A DNA stretch of 64,000 nt from an uncultured SAR86 cluster bacterium (GTDB lineage Bacteria; Pseudomonadota; Gammaproteobacteria; Magnimaribacterales; Magnimaribacteraceae). Of the stretch, positions 1-10,181 are shown in pieces. The stretch covers positions 62,001-126,000 of the forward strand of contig CACAIY010000001.1 of assembly GCA_902532675.1 (NCBI GenBank), written 5' to 3'. The number at the start of each line of letters is the position of its first letter. Position 1 is the first letter of the stretch. Under the pieces are notes generated by a model that was not told the DNA's origin, searched no databases, and saw only the letters and a program-made list of their open reading frames with translations. The position numbers and the translations under genes were made by a program.

Positions 1-79
1 GGAAGATATGGTTGGACATAAGCTTGGAGAATTTGTTTTAACAAGAACATTTAGGATGCATTCAGGAGACAGAAATTAA
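1..79 (+). CDS. rpsS: 30S ribosomal protein S19, C-terminal fragment (truncated by window start)
   Basis: Frame starting at base 2 reads [25 protein letters not shown], which matches the S19 C-terminus ([12 protein letters not shown]); directly upstream of rplV. Confidence 0.93.
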   Translation, partial: EDMVGHKLGEFVLTRTFRMHSGDRN

Positions 80-83
80 CAAT

Positions 84-425
84 ATGAGTCAGTCTGTAGC
101 GAAATTAAGGAGTGCAAGAGTTTCTAGCCAAAAAGCTAGATTGGTTGCAAACCAAATTAGAGGGAAGAATGTAGAAGAAGCTTTAGGCATCTTAACTTTT
201 GCCCCTCAGAAATCTGCTCATATTATTAAGAAGATTTTAGAATCTGCAATTGCAAATGCAGAGCATAACCAAGGCTTGGATGTAGATTCTTTATTTGTTT
301 CTACAATTGCAGTAGATGAAAGCTTCACTATGAAACGCATTAGAGCAAGAGCTAGAGGAAGAGCAGATAGATATTTTAAAAGAAGCTGTAATATTTCATT
401 AACTTTAGAAGACAAGGGTAAATAA
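84..425 (+). CDS. rplV: 50S ribosomal protein L22
   Basis: ORF with L22 signature ([15 protein letters not shown]...[10 protein letters not shown]) in S10 operon order. Confidence 0.97.
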   Translation: MSQSVAKLRSARVSSQKARLVANQIRGKNVEEALGILTFAPQKSAHIIKKILESAIANAEHNQGLDVDSLFVSTIAVDESFTMKRIRARARGRADRYFKRSCNISLTLEDKGK

Positions 426-1075
426 TGGGACAAAAAGTACATCCAATAGGTTTTAGGTTAGGTATTACTACTCAACATACTTCTAACTGGTATGCAGAAA
501 AATCTCAATATACTGAGAATTTATTAAAAGATATAGAAGTAAGAGAGCACTTAGAAAATAAACTTTCTCATGCCTCTGTAAGTAGGATTGACATTGAAAG
601 GACTGCTGATAATGCGAGGGTTTTAATTCATACAGCAAGACCTGGGATTGTAATAGGAAAGAAAGGGGAAGACATAGATAAAATGAGAGAGGATATAACT
701 CAAAGAATGGGAATCCCTGTCACATTAAGTATACAAGAGATTAGGAAGCCAGATCTAGATGCTAAGTTATTAGCAGAAAGTGTAGCCCAACAACTGGAAA
801 GAAGGGTAATGTTTAGGAGAGCTATGAAAAGGGCTGTTCAGAACGCAATGAGGCAAGGAGCGGAAGGAGTAAAGATTAGAGTTGCAGGCAGATTAGGTGG
901 CGCAGAAATAGCTAGAGCAGAAATTCAAAAAGAAGGAAGGGTTCCTCTACATACCCTCAGAGCAGATGTTGATTACGGCCTAGCAGAAGCTAACACCACT
1001 TATGGAGTGATAGGCGTTAAAGCTTGGGTTTTTAGAGGAGAAGTTCTGGATAAACCAAATAAGGATTTAGAATAA
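425..1075 (+). CDS. rpsC: 30S ribosomal protein S3
   Basis: [14 protein letters not shown] start, KH domain motif VIGKKGEDI. Confidence 0.98.
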   Translation: MGQKVHPIGFRLGITTQHTSNWYAEKSQYTENLLKDIEVREHLENKLSHASVSRIDIERTADNARVLIHTARPGIVIGKKGEDIDKMREDITQRMGIPVTLSIQEIRKPDLDAKLLAESVAQQLERRVMFRRAMKRAVQNAMRQGAEGVKIRVAGRLGGAEIARAEIQKEGRVPLHTLRADVDYGLAEANTTYGVIGVKAWVFRGEVLDKPNKDLE

Positions 1076-1085
1076 GGTATAAAAA

Positions 1086-1493
1086 ATGTTTCAACCTAAA
1101 AGAACAAAATATAGAAAACAACAAAAAGGCCGAAATACTGGTAATGCTCAAAGAGGAGCAACTCTTAGTTTTGGAACTTTTGGCCTTAAAGCGACCGAAA
1201 GAGGTCAATTAACTTCTAGGCAGATAGAGTCTGCAAGAAGGGCTATGACTAGACATGTAAAAAGAGGGGCTAAAATATGGATAAGAGTTTTCCCAGACAA
1301 GCCTATAACAAAAAAACCTTTGGAAGTGAGACAAGGTAAAGGGAAAGGCAATGTGGAGTATTGGGTATGCCCAATAAAACCAGGCAAAGTTTTATACGAA
1401 ATGGAAGGGGTTGACGAAGAGCTAGCTAAAGAAGCTTTTGCATTAGCTTCAGCTAAGATGCCGATAGCAACAACTTTTATAAGGAGAGTCTAA
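1086..1493 (+). CDS. rplP: 50S ribosomal protein L16
   Basis: [16 protein letters not shown] start; operon position. Confidence 0.98.
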   Translation: MFQPKRTKYRKQQKGRNTGNAQRGATLSFGTFGLKATERGQLTSRQIESARRAMTRHVKRGAKIWIRVFPDKPITKKPLEVRQGKGKGNVEYWVCPIKPGKVLYEMEGVDEELAKEAFALASAKMPIATTFIRRV

Positions 1494-1711
1494 TGGCGAA
1501 GGAAACTTTATTAAGCAGATTAAGGAGTAAGTCGACTGACGTTAGTGATGAAGAAGGAAAGCTAAGAAAAGAGCTTATGGAGTTAAGAGTTCAACACTCT
1601 TCTGGGCAGCTCAAAGAGACTCACAAAATAAGAGAAATACGTAAATCAATTGCACAATTGAAAACTTTAAATAATGAAGTTAAAGAAGAAATAAAAGATG
1701 ACAGAAATTAG
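1493..1711 (+). CDS. rpmC: 50S ribosomal protein L29
   Basis: Small L29-like ORF between rplP and rpsQ ([33 protein letters not shown]). Confidence 0.95.
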   Translation: MAKETLLSRLRSKSTDVSDEEGKLRKELMELRVQHSSGQLKETHKIREIRKSIAQLKTLNNEVKEEIKDDRN

Positions 1712-1961
1712 TACAAGAACTCAAACAGGCCTGGTAGTAAGCTCTAAAAGAGATAAAACTATTACTGTTATGGTTGAAAGAAAGGTTAAACATCCTTTAT
1801 ATAAGAAAATACTTAGAAGATCATCCAAACTTCAAGCACATGATCAAGACAACACATGCAGTAAAGGAGATTTAGTAACTATTCAAGAGTGTAGACCGCT
1901 ATCCAAGACAAAATCTTGGAAATTGTTAAAGGTAGAAAAGAAGGCTCAAGAAATAAAGTAG
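1698..1961 (+). CDS. rpsQ: 30S ribosomal protein S17
   Basis: S17 motifs ([28 protein letters not shown]); overlaps the end of rpmC. Confidence 0.96.
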   Translation: MTEISTRTQTGLVVSSKRDKTITVMVERKVKHPLYKKILRRSSKLQAHDQDNTCSKGDLVTIQECRPLSKTKSWKLLKVEKKAQEIK

Positions 1962-1970
1962 ATTAGAGAG

Positions 1971-2339
1971 ATGATACAAGAACAAAGTTATTTAGAAGTT
2001 GCTGATAATAGTGGAGCTAGGAAGCTTATGTGCATTAGAGTTCTTGGTGGTTCAAGAAAAAAATTTGCTAGAATTGGCGATGTTATAAAAGTCAGTGTAA
2101 AGGAAGCTATACCTACTGGAAGAGTAAAGAAAGGTGAAGTGCTTGATGCTGTCATAGTAAGAACTAAGAACAAATTAAGACGATCTGACGGGTCTGCAAT
2201 TAGGTTTGATGATAATGCAGCTGTTTTGATAAACCCTCAGAAACAACCTATTGGTACAAGAGTTTTTGGTCCAGTTTCAAGAGAACTAAGAAATGAAGAT
2301 TTTATGCGAATCGTTTCTTTGGCTCCGGAGGTGCTTTAA
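1971..2339 (+). CDS. rplN: 50S ribosomal protein L14
   Basis: [27 protein letters not shown]. Confidence 0.98.
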   Translation: MIQEQSYLEVADNSGARKLMCIRVLGGSRKKFARIGDVIKVSVKEAIPTGRVKKGEVLDAVIVRTKNKLRRSDGSAIRFDDNAAVLINPQKQPIGTRVFGPVSRELRNEDFMRIVSLAPEVL

Positions 2340-2341
2340 TC

Positions 2342-2656
2342 ATGAATAAGATTAGAACTGGAGACCAAGTGATAGTTATAGCTGGAAAAGATAAAGGCAA
2401 ACAAGGTTCAATTACTAAAATCCTTCCCAATGGCAGATGTTATGTTTCAGGAGTACAGATTGTTAAAAGACATACTAAACCAAATCCTAATGCAGGCATA
2501 GCAGGTGGAGTAGTGGAGAAAGAGGCCTCAATAGATATGTCTAATATCTCAATATACAACTCTTCTACTAAGAAAGCAGACAAGGTAAAAATTAAGTCTT
2601 TAGAAGACGGAACCAAAGTTAGAGTATTTAGGTCATCAGATAAGGAGATAAAGTAA
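2342..2656 (+). CDS. rplX: 50S ribosomal protein L24
   Basis: KOW motif ([18 protein letters not shown]). Confidence 0.97.
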   Translation: MNKIRTGDQVIVIAGKDKGKQGSITKILPNGRCYVSGVQIVKRHTKPNPNAGIAGGVVEKEASIDMSNISIYNSSTKKADKVKIKSLEDGTKVRVFRSSDKEIK

Positions 2657-3195
2657 TGTTGCCTTTAAAAGATCATTATATAAATACAGTAGTTCCAGAA
2701 CTAAAAGAATCTTTGAACTTAGACTCTGTCATGGCAGTACCTAAAGTCACTAAAGTAACTTTGAATATGGGTGTTGGCGAAGCCATGAATGATAAAAAAT
2801 TACTTGAGAAGGCTGTAGAAGACATGACACTTATTGCTGGGCAGAAGCCTTTAATTACTAAAGTAAGAAAGTCTGTTGCTAATTTTAAGATAAGAGATGG
2901 CATGCCTATAGGATGTAAAGTTACTTTGCGAGGTGACAGGATGTATGAATTTTTACAAAGACTCATAACGATAGCAATTCCAAGAGAACGAGACTTTAGA
3001 GGGCTTGAAATTAAGTCTTTTGATGGAAGGGGTAATTATTCTTTAGGAATTAAAGAACATATTATTTTTCCAGAAATTGATTATGACAAGGTAGATAAAA
3101 TAAGAGGGCTTGATATTAGTATTTCAACTTCAGCTGAAGATAATAATTCTGGAGAAGCTTTATTACGAGCAATGAAATTCCCATTTAAGAATTAA
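2656..3195 (+). CDS. rplE: 50S ribosomal protein L5
   Basis: L5 motifs ([35 protein letters not shown]). Confidence 0.98.
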   Translation: MLPLKDHYINTVVPELKESLNLDSVMAVPKVTKVTLNMGVGEAMNDKKLLEKAVEDMTLIAGQKPLITKVRKSVANFKIRDGMPIGCKVTLRGDRMYEFLQRLITIAIPRERDFRGLEIKSFDGRGNYSLGIKEHIIFPEIDYDKVDKIRGLDISISTSAEDNNSGEALLRAMKFPFKN

Positions 3196-3205
3196 GGAAA
3201 GATAT

Positions 3206-3511
3206 ATGGCAAAGGCATCAATGAAAGCAAGAGAAGAAAGAAGAAGAAAGACCGTTCTTCGTTTCGCAAAGAAAAGAGCTGAACTAAAAGAAATCATAAG
3301 AAGCCCTAAATCTTCTGATGAAGAAAGGGAATTAGCTCAAATTAAACTTCAAAAGCTACCAAGGGACGCAAACCCCATAAGGATGCAAAGAAGATGTGCT
3401 ATCACTGGAAGACCTCACGCTGTTTATAGGAAGTTTGGATTGGGTAGAAATAAATTAAGAGAATTAGCTATGAAAGGTGATATACCCGGTTTAGTTAAAT
3501 CAAGTTGGTAA
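3206..3511 (+). CDS. rpsN: 30S ribosomal protein S14
   Basis: 101-aa S14 (zinc-free type, [25 protein letters not shown]). Confidence 0.97.
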   Translation: MAKASMKAREERRRKTVLRFAKKRAELKEIIRSPKSSDEERELAQIKLQKLPRDANPIRMQRRCAITGRPHAVYRKFGLGRNKLRELAMKGDIPGLVKSSW

Positions 3512-3514
3512 GGA

Positions 3515-3913
3515 TTGTTTATGAGTATGCAAGATCCCATAGCAGATTTATTTTCTAGGATAAACAACGCTCAGGCTCGTGGAAAAGTAAGTGTAGTTGT
3601 TCCTAGCTCTAGTAAAAAAATTAGTCTTGTTTCTCTTTTGAAAGATAAAGGCTATTTAGATTCATTTGATGTGTCTGATAGCCCTATGCCAGAAATAAAG
3701 ATTAAACTGAAGTACTTTGAAGGTGCTCCAGTAATTAAAGAGCTTAAAAGAATAAGCAAGCCCGGCTTAAGGCAATATTCAAATAAGAAAGAAATACCTG
3801 AAATTAACGGCGGTCTAGGCATAGCTGTTGTATCAACCAATAAAGGATTAATGACTGATAAAGAGGCTAAAGAAGCAGGACTTGGCGGAGAATTAATCTG
3901 TTCAGTTTTTTAA
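3515..3913 (+). CDS. rpsH: 30S ribosomal protein S8 (true start probably ATG at 3521)
   Basis: MSMQDPIADLFSRINNAQARGK; C-terminus GLGIAVVSTNKGLMTDKEAKEAGLGGELICSVF. Confidence 0.97.
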   Translation: MFMSMQDPIADLFSRINNAQARGKVSVVVPSSSKKISLVSLLKDKGYLDSFDVSDSPMPEIKIKLKYFEGAPVIKELKRISKPGLRQYSNKKEIPEINGGLGIAVVSTNKGLMTDKEAKEAGLGGELICSVF

Positions 3914-3923
3914 AAGATAAATT

Positions 3924-4457
3924 ATGGCAAGAACATCGTTAAAACCAGTTGAAATACCAGAAGGTATTTCACTAGAAAATAAAGATAAGAACTTAGTTTT
4001 CTCAGGGAAGCTAGGGGAGATGTCTTTGCAGGTTCATGAAGATGTTGATATTAAACAAGAAGATAATTCCATTAGTTTTGCTCCTAATAAAGAAACTAAA
4101 GAGTCTATAGCTATAACTGGGACAATGAGAGCTTTAGCTACAAATATGATTCAAGGAGTTGAAGTAGGTTTTGAGAAGAAGCTTGAAATTAACGGGGTAG
4201 GCTATAGAGCTACTTTAGAAGGTAATGCCATTAATCTAAGTTTAGGTTTTTCGCATCCTATAAAACACGATCTACCTGAAGGTGTTACTGCTGAGTTACC
4301 AAGCAATACAGAGATAATATTAAAATCAATGGATAAGCAGTTGGTTGGTCAAGTAGCAGCTGAAATAAGAGATTACAGACCTCCTGAGCCTTATAAAGGA
4401 AAAGGGGTTAAGTATTCAGACGAAAGAATTATTAGGAAAGAATCTAAGAAAGCGTAG
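3924..4457 (+). CDS. rplF: 50S ribosomal protein L6
   Basis: L6 signature (GVGYRA...LGFSHPI...[18 protein letters not shown]). Confidence 0.97.
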   Translation: MARTSLKPVEIPEGISLENKDKNLVFSGKLGEMSLQVHEDVDIKQEDNSISFAPNKETKESIAITGTMRALATNMIQGVEVGFEKKLEINGVGYRATLEGNAINLSLGFSHPIKHDLPEGVTAELPSNTEIILKSMDKQLVGQVAAEIRDYRPPEPYKGKGVKYSDERIIRKESKKA

Positions 4458-4459
4458 AC

Positions 4460-4810
4460 ATGGCAATAAAAAACGTTAAAAGACAGAAAAGAGCTCTAAA
4501 GACTAGATCTAAGATAGCATTAACTGAGAATAATAGACTGACAGTGTTTAGATCTAATGCTCACATTTATGCTCAAATTATAACTAGCAAAGGTTCTGAA
4601 ATTCTTGTTTCAGCTTCAACTACTGAATTAGATCTAAAATCGGATAACAATGGAAATATAGAGGCAGCTTCTAGAATAGGGAAAGTTATTGCAGAAAGAG
4701 CTCTAGAAAAAGGTATAGATAAAGTTTCTTTTGATAGATCTGGATATAAATATCATGGACGGGTAAAGGCTCTTGCTGAAGCAGCTAGAGAAGCAGGTCT
4801 TTCTTTTTAG
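4460..4810 (+). CDS. rplR: 50S ribosomal protein L18
   Basis: L18 C-terminal motif [24 protein letters not shown]. Confidence 0.97.
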   Translation: MAIKNVKRQKRALKTRSKIALTENNRLTVFRSNAHIYAQIITSKGSEILVSASTTELDLKSDNNGNIEAASRIGKVIAERALEKGIDKVSFDRSGYKYHGRVKALAEAAREAGLSF

Positions 4811-4818
4811 GAAAAATT

Positions 4819-5313
4819 ATGAATATGAATATGGCAACAGATACTTTAGGTTCAGAAGTTTTAGAAGAAAAACTAGTCCAAGTTAACAGAGTAGCGAAAG
4901 TAGTCAAAGGCGGAAGGATATTTGGCTTTACTGCAGTAACTGTAGTTGGAGATGGAAACGGAAGGATTGGTTTCGGTAGAGGGAAGGCGAGAGAAGTTCC
5001 TATAGCTATTCAAAAAGCTTTAGATCATGCAAGAAGGAACATGTTCGACATAGAATTAAAGGGAGATACTATTCAATATCCAATTAAGACTAAATACGGA
5101 GCTTCTGTAATTTTTATGAAACCAGCCGCACCAGGAACTGGGATTATAGCCGGAGGAGCAATGAGAGCAGTTCTAGAATTAGCTGGAGTTAAAGATGTGT
5201 TAGCTAAGTGTTATGGATCAACCACTCCTGTTAATGTAGTAAGAGCCACTTTAAAAGCTTTGAGAGATATGGAGTCTCCTGCACGAGTAGCAAAAAGGCT
5301 TGGCAGAGGTTAA
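4819..5313 (+). CDS. rpsE: 30S ribosomal protein S5
   Basis: S5 motifs ([38 protein letters not shown]). Confidence 0.98.
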   Translation: MNMNMATDTLGSEVLEEKLVQVNRVAKVVKGGRIFGFTAVTVVGDGNGRIGFGRGKAREVPIAIQKALDHARRNMFDIELKGDTIQYPIKTKYGASVIFMKPAAPGTGIIAGGAMRAVLELAGVKDVLAKCYGSTTPVNVVRATLKALRDMESPARVAKRLGRG

Positions 5314-5316
5314 GAG

Positions 5317-5496
5317 ATGGCTGAAAAAGTATTAACAATAAAGTTAAAAAAGAGCTTGATTGGTTCAAAAGATTACCAAAGACAAAGTGTTAGAGGTTTA
5401 GGACTATCTAAATTAGGACAAGAAGTTTCAGTAAAAGATACTCCTGAGAATAGAGGCATGATAAATAAAGCTATACATCTATTAGAAGTTAATTAA
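5317..5496 (+). CDS. rpmD: 50S ribosomal protein L30 (59 aa; absent from the supplied ORF track)
   Basis: ATG 5317 to TAA 5494-5496 reads MAEKVLTIKLKKSLIGSKDYQRQSVRGLGLSKLGQEVSVKDTPENRGMINKAIHLLEVN; sits between rpsE and rplO as expected. Confidence 0.95.
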   Translation: MAEKVLTIKLKKSLIGSKDYQRQSVRGLGLSKLGQEVSVKDTPENRGMINKAIHLLEVN

Positions 5497-5511
5497 ATCG
5501 GATAACTGAAA

Positions 5512-5946
5512 ATGAAACTAAATGAACTAAAACCAAACCCAAAAAGAATTAAGGCTAGTAAAAGAGTTGGTCGAGGTACGGGGAGTGGATCTGGTAAGAC
5601 TAGTGGCAAAGGACATAAAGGACTTAAATCTAGATCTGGAGGAAGAGTCAGAGTGGGCTTTGAGGGAGGACAAATGCCTCTTCAAAAAAGAGTTCCTAAA
5701 TTCGGATTCAGCTCCAGAACTAATAATAATACTGAACAGCTTAGATTAAGTACATTAGTCCAATCAGGGATTTCAGATGTAAGTATAGAATCTTTGATGG
5801 ACGCAGATTTAATTAAAAATTCCACCAAGAAGGTTAAAGTATTTCTTGATACTGATAAATGTTCAAAGATGAATCTTAAGGGGATTAATACTTCTCTTTC
5901 AGTCAAGAAAGCAATTGAAGGTGCTGGAGGTTCAATAGAAGAATAG
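5512..5946 (+). CDS. rplO: 50S ribosomal protein L15
   Basis: [37 protein letters not shown]. Confidence 0.98.
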   Translation: MKLNELKPNPKRIKASKRVGRGTGSGSGKTSGKGHKGLKSRSGGRVRVGFEGGQMPLQKRVPKFGFSSRTNNNTEQLRLSTLVQSGISDVSIESLMDADLIKNSTKKVKVFLDTDKCSKMNLKGINTSLSVKKAIEGAGGSIEE

Positions 5947-5948
5947 AT

Positions 5949-7283
5949 ATGGCAGTTAATCCATCAGCTTTAGGTCAAAATAAAGGTCTTTCAGAATTAT
6001 GGAAGAGACTTAGGTTTGTTCTTATGGCTGTGATTATTTATAGAATAGGAACTCATATTCCTATTCCAGGCATAGATCCTGATAAGTTAGCTAATATATT
6101 CCAGCAGAATCAAGGAACATTGCTGGATCTATTCAATATGTTTTCTGGAGGTGCTCTAGAAAGAATGAGCATTATGGCTTTAAACATAATGCCATACATA
6201 ACAGCTTCCATCATAATGAGCCTCCTTGAAGGTACGACACCTTCTTTGAAGAAAAGGTTTAGAGAAGAAGGCGAAGAAGGCAGAAGACTAAGAACTTCTT
6301 ATGTCCGTTATGGAACAGTTCTTTTAGCATTAATCCAGGCTAGTGGACTTGCACTTGGATTGCAAAATCAAGGTTTAGCTCTTGATCCTGGTTTAATGTT
6401 TCAAATTGTAGCCGTTACTTCTTTGGTATCTGGAACAGTATTTCTTATGTGGTTAGGAGAGCTAGTAACAGAAAAAGGTATAGGGAATGGTATCTCGATA
6501 ATAATCTTTTCTAGTATTGTGGCAGGACTTCCTAGAGCTGTAGGACAGGCTTTTGAAGGGGCAAGACAAGGCGATATTAATCTAATTATGCTTCTTTCTA
6601 TTGCACTAGTAGCTGTCGCTGCGATAGCTTTTATAGTATGGATAGAGAGAGGTCAAAGAAGGATTACGGTAAATTACGCCAAAAGACAACAAGGAAGAAA
6701 GATGGTCCAAGGCCAGGCTTCTTACCTTCCTATGAAGATCAACCAAGCTGGTGTTATTCCTGCTATATTTGCTAGCAGTTTACTTTTATTTCCTGCTTCA
6801 GCTTCTACATGGTTTGGACAAGGTGAGGGGTTTGAGTGGCTTCAAGAGATAGCTTTGGCTTTAGGGCCAGGCCAACCTTTATATGTAATCCTTTTTTCTG
6901 CACTTATAGCCTTTTTCTGTTTTTTCTATACGGCTTTACAATTTGATCCTAAAGAAATTTCTGAGAATCTAAGAAGGTCGGGGGCTTATATGCCCGGAAT
7001 AAGACCAGGCGAGAATACGGCAGAATATATTGACGGCGTAATGACAAGATTGACTGTATGGGGGTCAGGTTATCTTATTCTTGTTTGTTTAATGCCGCAG
7101 TTTTTAATTGTTTCAGCTAATGTCCCTTTTTATCTTGGAGGTACTTCATTGTTAATTGCTGTTGTAGTTGTAATGGACTTTATGGCTCAGGTTCAATCCC
7201 ATTTAATGTCTCATCAGTACGAATCATTATTAAAGAAGGCAAATTTAAAGGGTTATGGTAATAATCCCTTAGGTGGTAGATAA
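5949..7283 (+). CDS. secY: Preprotein translocase subunit SecY
   Basis: Multi-TM ORF with SecY motifs ([35 protein letters not shown]). Confidence 0.98.
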   Translation: MAVNPSALGQNKGLSELWKRLRFVLMAVIIYRIGTHIPIPGIDPDKLANIFQQNQGTLLDLFNMFSGGALERMSIMALNIMPYITASIIMSLLEGTTPSLKKRFREEGEEGRRLRTSYVRYGTVLLALIQASGLALGLQNQGLALDPGLMFQIVAVTSLVSGTVFLMWLGELVTEKGIGNGISIIIFSSIVAGLPRAVGQAFEGARQGDINLIMLLSIALVAVAAIAFIVWIERGQRRITVNYAKRQQGRKMVQGQASYLPMKINQAGVIPAIFASSLLLFPASASTWFGQGEGFEWLQEIALALGPGQPLYVILFSALIAFFCFFYTALQFDPKEISENLRRSGAYMPGIRPGENTAEYIDGVMTRLTVWGSGYLILVCLMPQFLIVSANVPFYLGGTSLLIAVVVVMDFMAQVQSHLMSHQYESLLKKANLKGYGNNPLGGR

Positions 7284-7286
7284 ATT

Positions 7287-7403
7287 ATGAAAGTAAGAGC
7301 TTCAGTTAAAAAGATTTGCAGAAATTGTAAAATTGTTAAAAGAAAAGGAACCCTTTATGTGATTTGTTCTACGGAACCAAGACACAAACAAAGACAGGGA
7401 TAA
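7287..7403 (+). CDS. rpmJ: 50S ribosomal protein L36, zinc-binding type (38 aa; absent from the supplied ORF track)
   Basis: ATG 7287 to TAA 7401-7403 reads [38 protein letters not shown] with CxxC...C...H. Confidence 0.96.
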   Translation: MKVRASVKKICRNCKIVKRKGTLYVICSTEPRHKQRQG

Positions 7404-7414
7404 AGGAGATAGTA

Positions 7415-7771
7415 ATGGCCCGTGTAGCAGGTATAAATATTCCAGATAATAAACATGCAGAAGTTTCTCTGACTTATGTTTTTGGCATTGGAAAGACAAG
7501 AGCTAAGAGCATATGTGAAAAGGTTGGAGTTTCTCCTTCTACTAAGATTCAAGATTTAAATGAGGATCAGCTTGAATTAATTAGAACTGAGATAGGTAAT
7601 TTTATAGTAGAAGGTGATTTAAGAAGAGAAGTGGCAACAAATATAAAAAGATTGCAAGATCTTGGTACAAATAGAGGCATTAGACATAGAAGACACTTGC
7701 CTGTAAGAGGTCAAAAGACAAAAAATAATGCAAGAACAAGGAAAGGACCAAAACGTCCAATAAGAAGGTAA
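7415..7771 (+). CDS. rpsM: 30S ribosomal protein S13 (start corrected from 7364)
   Basis: [29 protein letters not shown] at 7415 preceded by aaaggagat. Confidence 0.97.
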   Translation: MARVAGINIPDNKHAEVSLTYVFGIGKTRAKSICEKVGVSPSTKIQDLNEDQLELIRTEIGNFIVEGDLRREVATNIKRLQDLGTNRGIRHRRHLPVRGQKTKNNARTRKGPKRPIRR

Positions 7772-7775
7772 AAGT

Positions 7776-8150
7776 ATGGCTACAAAGAAACTAAATAAAA
7801 AAAGAGTAAGTGAAGGAATAGCTCATATACATGCTTCATTTAATAACACACTCATAAGTATTACTGATAAGCAAGGTAACGCTATCGCGCAATCTAGTTC
7901 AGGAGCACAAGGATTTAGGGGTTCAAGAAAAAGTACTCCTTTTGCTGCACAGAAAGCAGCAGAAGCTGTTGGTGATAAAGTAAAAATGGCCGGTTTAGAG
8001 AGCTTAGAGATACAAGTAAGGGGACCAGGCTCAGGAAGAGAATCTGCCATAAGAGGATTAAACTCAAAAGGCTTCAAGATTACAAAGATAACTGACGTCA
8101 CTCCAATCCCTCATAATGGATGTAGACCGCCAAAAAGAAGGAGAGTTTAA
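7776..8150 (+). CDS. rpsK: 30S ribosomal protein S11
   Basis: [43 protein letters not shown]. Confidence 0.98.
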   Translation: MATKKLNKKRVSEGIAHIHASFNNTLISITDKQGNAIAQSSSGAQGFRGSRKSTPFAAQKAAEAVGDKVKMAGLESLEIQVRGPGSGRESAIRGLNSKGFKITKITDVTPIPHNGCRPPKRRRV

Positions 8151-8774
8151 GTGGCTAGATATATAGGACCTAAATGTAAGCTTTCTAGAAGGGAAGGAAG
8201 AGATTTATTGTTGAAAAGCGGGATTAGGTCTCATGATTCGAAATGCAAGTCTGAAACAGTACCAGGGCAACACGGAAGAACTAGACGTCCGAGAATCTCT
8301 GATTACGGAATTCAATTAAGAGAAAAGCAAAAGGTTAGAAGGATTTACGGTGTAATGGAGAAGCAGTTTAAGACTTATTACAAGCAAGCAGCTAGGAAAA
8401 AAGGCGTCACCGGTGACAACTTGTTACAAATGTTAGAAAGTAGATTAGATAATGTTGTTTACAGGATGGGATTTGCCTCAACTAGAGCAGAAGCCAGGCA
8501 ACTAGTTAGCCACAAAGCTATCTTAGTAAATGATAAAAAAGTTAATATACCGAGTTATCAATTAAATCCAGGTGACAATATATCTTTGACTAATAAAGCT
8601 CAGTCTCAGAGCAGGGTTAAACAGTCATTAGAAATAGCAAAAAACAGAGAAGAATGCGATTGGGTTGATGTTAATGAAGGACTCTTTTCTGGAATTTACA
8701 AAGCTATACCTGAAAGAGATTCACTTGATACAGATATCAATGAGAATTTAATCATTGAGCTTTATTCAAAATAA
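8151..8774 (+). CDS. rpsD: 30S ribosomal protein S4 (GTG start)
   Basis: [25 protein letters not shown]4 domain in C-terminal half. Confidence 0.98.
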   Translation: MARYIGPKCKLSRREGRDLLLKSGIRSHDSKCKSETVPGQHGRTRRPRISDYGIQLREKQKVRRIYGVMEKQFKTYYKQAARKKGVTGDNLLQMLESRLDNVVYRMGFASTRAEARQLVSHKAILVNDKKVNIPSYQLNPGDNISLTNKAQSQSRVKQSLEIAKNREECDWVDVNEGLFSGIYKAIPERDSLDTDINENLIIELYSK

Positions 8775-8790
8775 TATAGAGGAAAAAAAT

Positions 8791-9771
8791 ATGACAGATA
8801 ATTATGACATTATTAAAGACTTTTTAACTCCAACTGAAATACTTGTTGAAGAATCTGGTCCTAACAGATCTAAGATAGTTCTTGAGCCTCTAGAGCAAGG
8901 TTTTGGGCATACATTAGGAAATGCACTCAGAAGAATTATATTATCTTCAATGCCAGGGACAGCAGTATCTGAAGTAAAAATTGATGGCGTACTTCATGAA
9001 TATAGTACTATTGAAGGAGTACAAGAAGATGTTATTGATATCCTTTTGAATTTGAAAGATTTATCAGTAAGGCTAACGGAAGTTGAAGACGCCGAGTTAA
9101 TTCTTAGTAAGTCTGGAACCGGCACTGTAACAGCTGCAGATATAGAATTACCTAATGGAGTAGAGATTATAAACCCCGATCATCACATAGCTACGTTAAA
9201 TCAAGAAGGATCATTAAGTATGACTATGCGCGTTACTAGAGGAAGAGGTTTTGTTCCTGTTAAAGCTTTGGCGGAAGATGAAGGACAAGAGACTGGTCTT
9301 TTAAGACTTGATGCTACTTACTCTCCAATCAACAGGGTAACTTATCAAGTAGATAATGCGAGAGTAGAGCAAAGAACTAACCTAGATAAGCTTACTGTAG
9401 ATATTGATACCGATGGCAGTTTAGAGGCAGAAGAAATCTTGAGAATTTCTGCAACAATACTTCAACATCAATTATCAGCTTTTGCTGAATTAGGTAGATT
9501 AGAAGAGGTAATTGAAGAGAAGGAAGAAGCTAAAATTGACCCTATTATGTTAAGGCCAGTTGATGAATTAGAGTTAACTGTCAGGTCAGCAAACTGTCTA
9601 AAAGCAGAGAATATTCATTACATAGGTGATTTGGTTACCAGAATGGAATCTGACTTACTAAGAACACCGAATTTAGGTAAGAAATCACTAAATGAAATTA
9701 AAGAAGTTTTACTTTCAAGAGGTTTATCTTTAGGTCTAATATTGGATAATTGGCCACCTGAAACAAATTAA
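8791..9771 (+). CDS. rpoA: DNA-directed RNA polymerase subunit alpha (start corrected from 8755)
   Basis: [26 protein letters not shown]-terminal domain [28 protein letters not shown]; gaggaaa RBS before ATG 8791. Confidence 0.98.
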   Translation: MTDNYDIIKDFLTPTEILVEESGPNRSKIVLEPLEQGFGHTLGNALRRIILSSMPGTAVSEVKIDGVLHEYSTIEGVQEDVIDILLNLKDLSVRLTEVEDAELILSKSGTGTVTAADIELPNGVEIINPDHHIATLNQEGSLSMTMRVTRGRGFVPVKALAEDEGQETGLLRLDATYSPINRVTYQVDNARVEQRTNLDKLTVDIDTDGSLEAEEILRISATILQHQLSAFAELGRLEEVIEEKEEAKIDPIMLRPVDELELTVRSANCLKAENIHYIGDLVTRMESDLLRTPNLGKKSLNEIKEVLLSRGLSLGLILDNWPPETN

Positions 9772-9779
9772 ATATAGAT

Positions 9780-10181
9780 ATGAGACACAGAAAGACGGGC
9801 AGAAAATTAAATAGAAATAGCCCTCAAAGAAATTCTTTAAAGAAGGGTTTAGCTATATCGATAATAGAGCATGAATCTGTTAGCACTACTCTTGCCAAGG
9901 CAAAAGAGATAAGAGGATTCTTAGAGCCTTTAGTTACTTTGGCGAAAGAAAACACTGTAGCAAATCAAAGATTAGCCTACTCGAAGCTAAGATCTAAAGA
10001 AGCTGTAGCAAAACTATTTGATGAGTTGGGCCCACGTTATAAAGACAGACCGGGCGGTTACTTAAGAGTTATTAAAAGTGGTTTAAGAAATGGTGATAAA
10101 GCACCTTCGGCACAAGTGGAATTTGTGGACAGACAAGAACAAGCATCTACTGAAGAGATAACAGAAGTAGCTAGCTCTTAA
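9780..10181 (+). CDS. rplQ: 50S ribosomal protein L17
   Basis: [45 protein letters not shown]. Confidence 0.97.
   Translation: MRHRKTGRKLNRNSPQRNSLKKGLAISIIEHESVSTTLAKAKEIRGFLEPLVTLAKENTVANQRLAYSKLRSKEAVAKLFDELGPRYKDRPGGYLRVIKSGLRNGDKAPSAQVEFVDRQEQASTEEITEVASS

Noticed and set aside
5567-5749. 60-aa plus-strand ORF ([13 protein letters not shown]...)
   Set aside because: Alternate frame wholly inside rplO; no RBS or homology-like signature.
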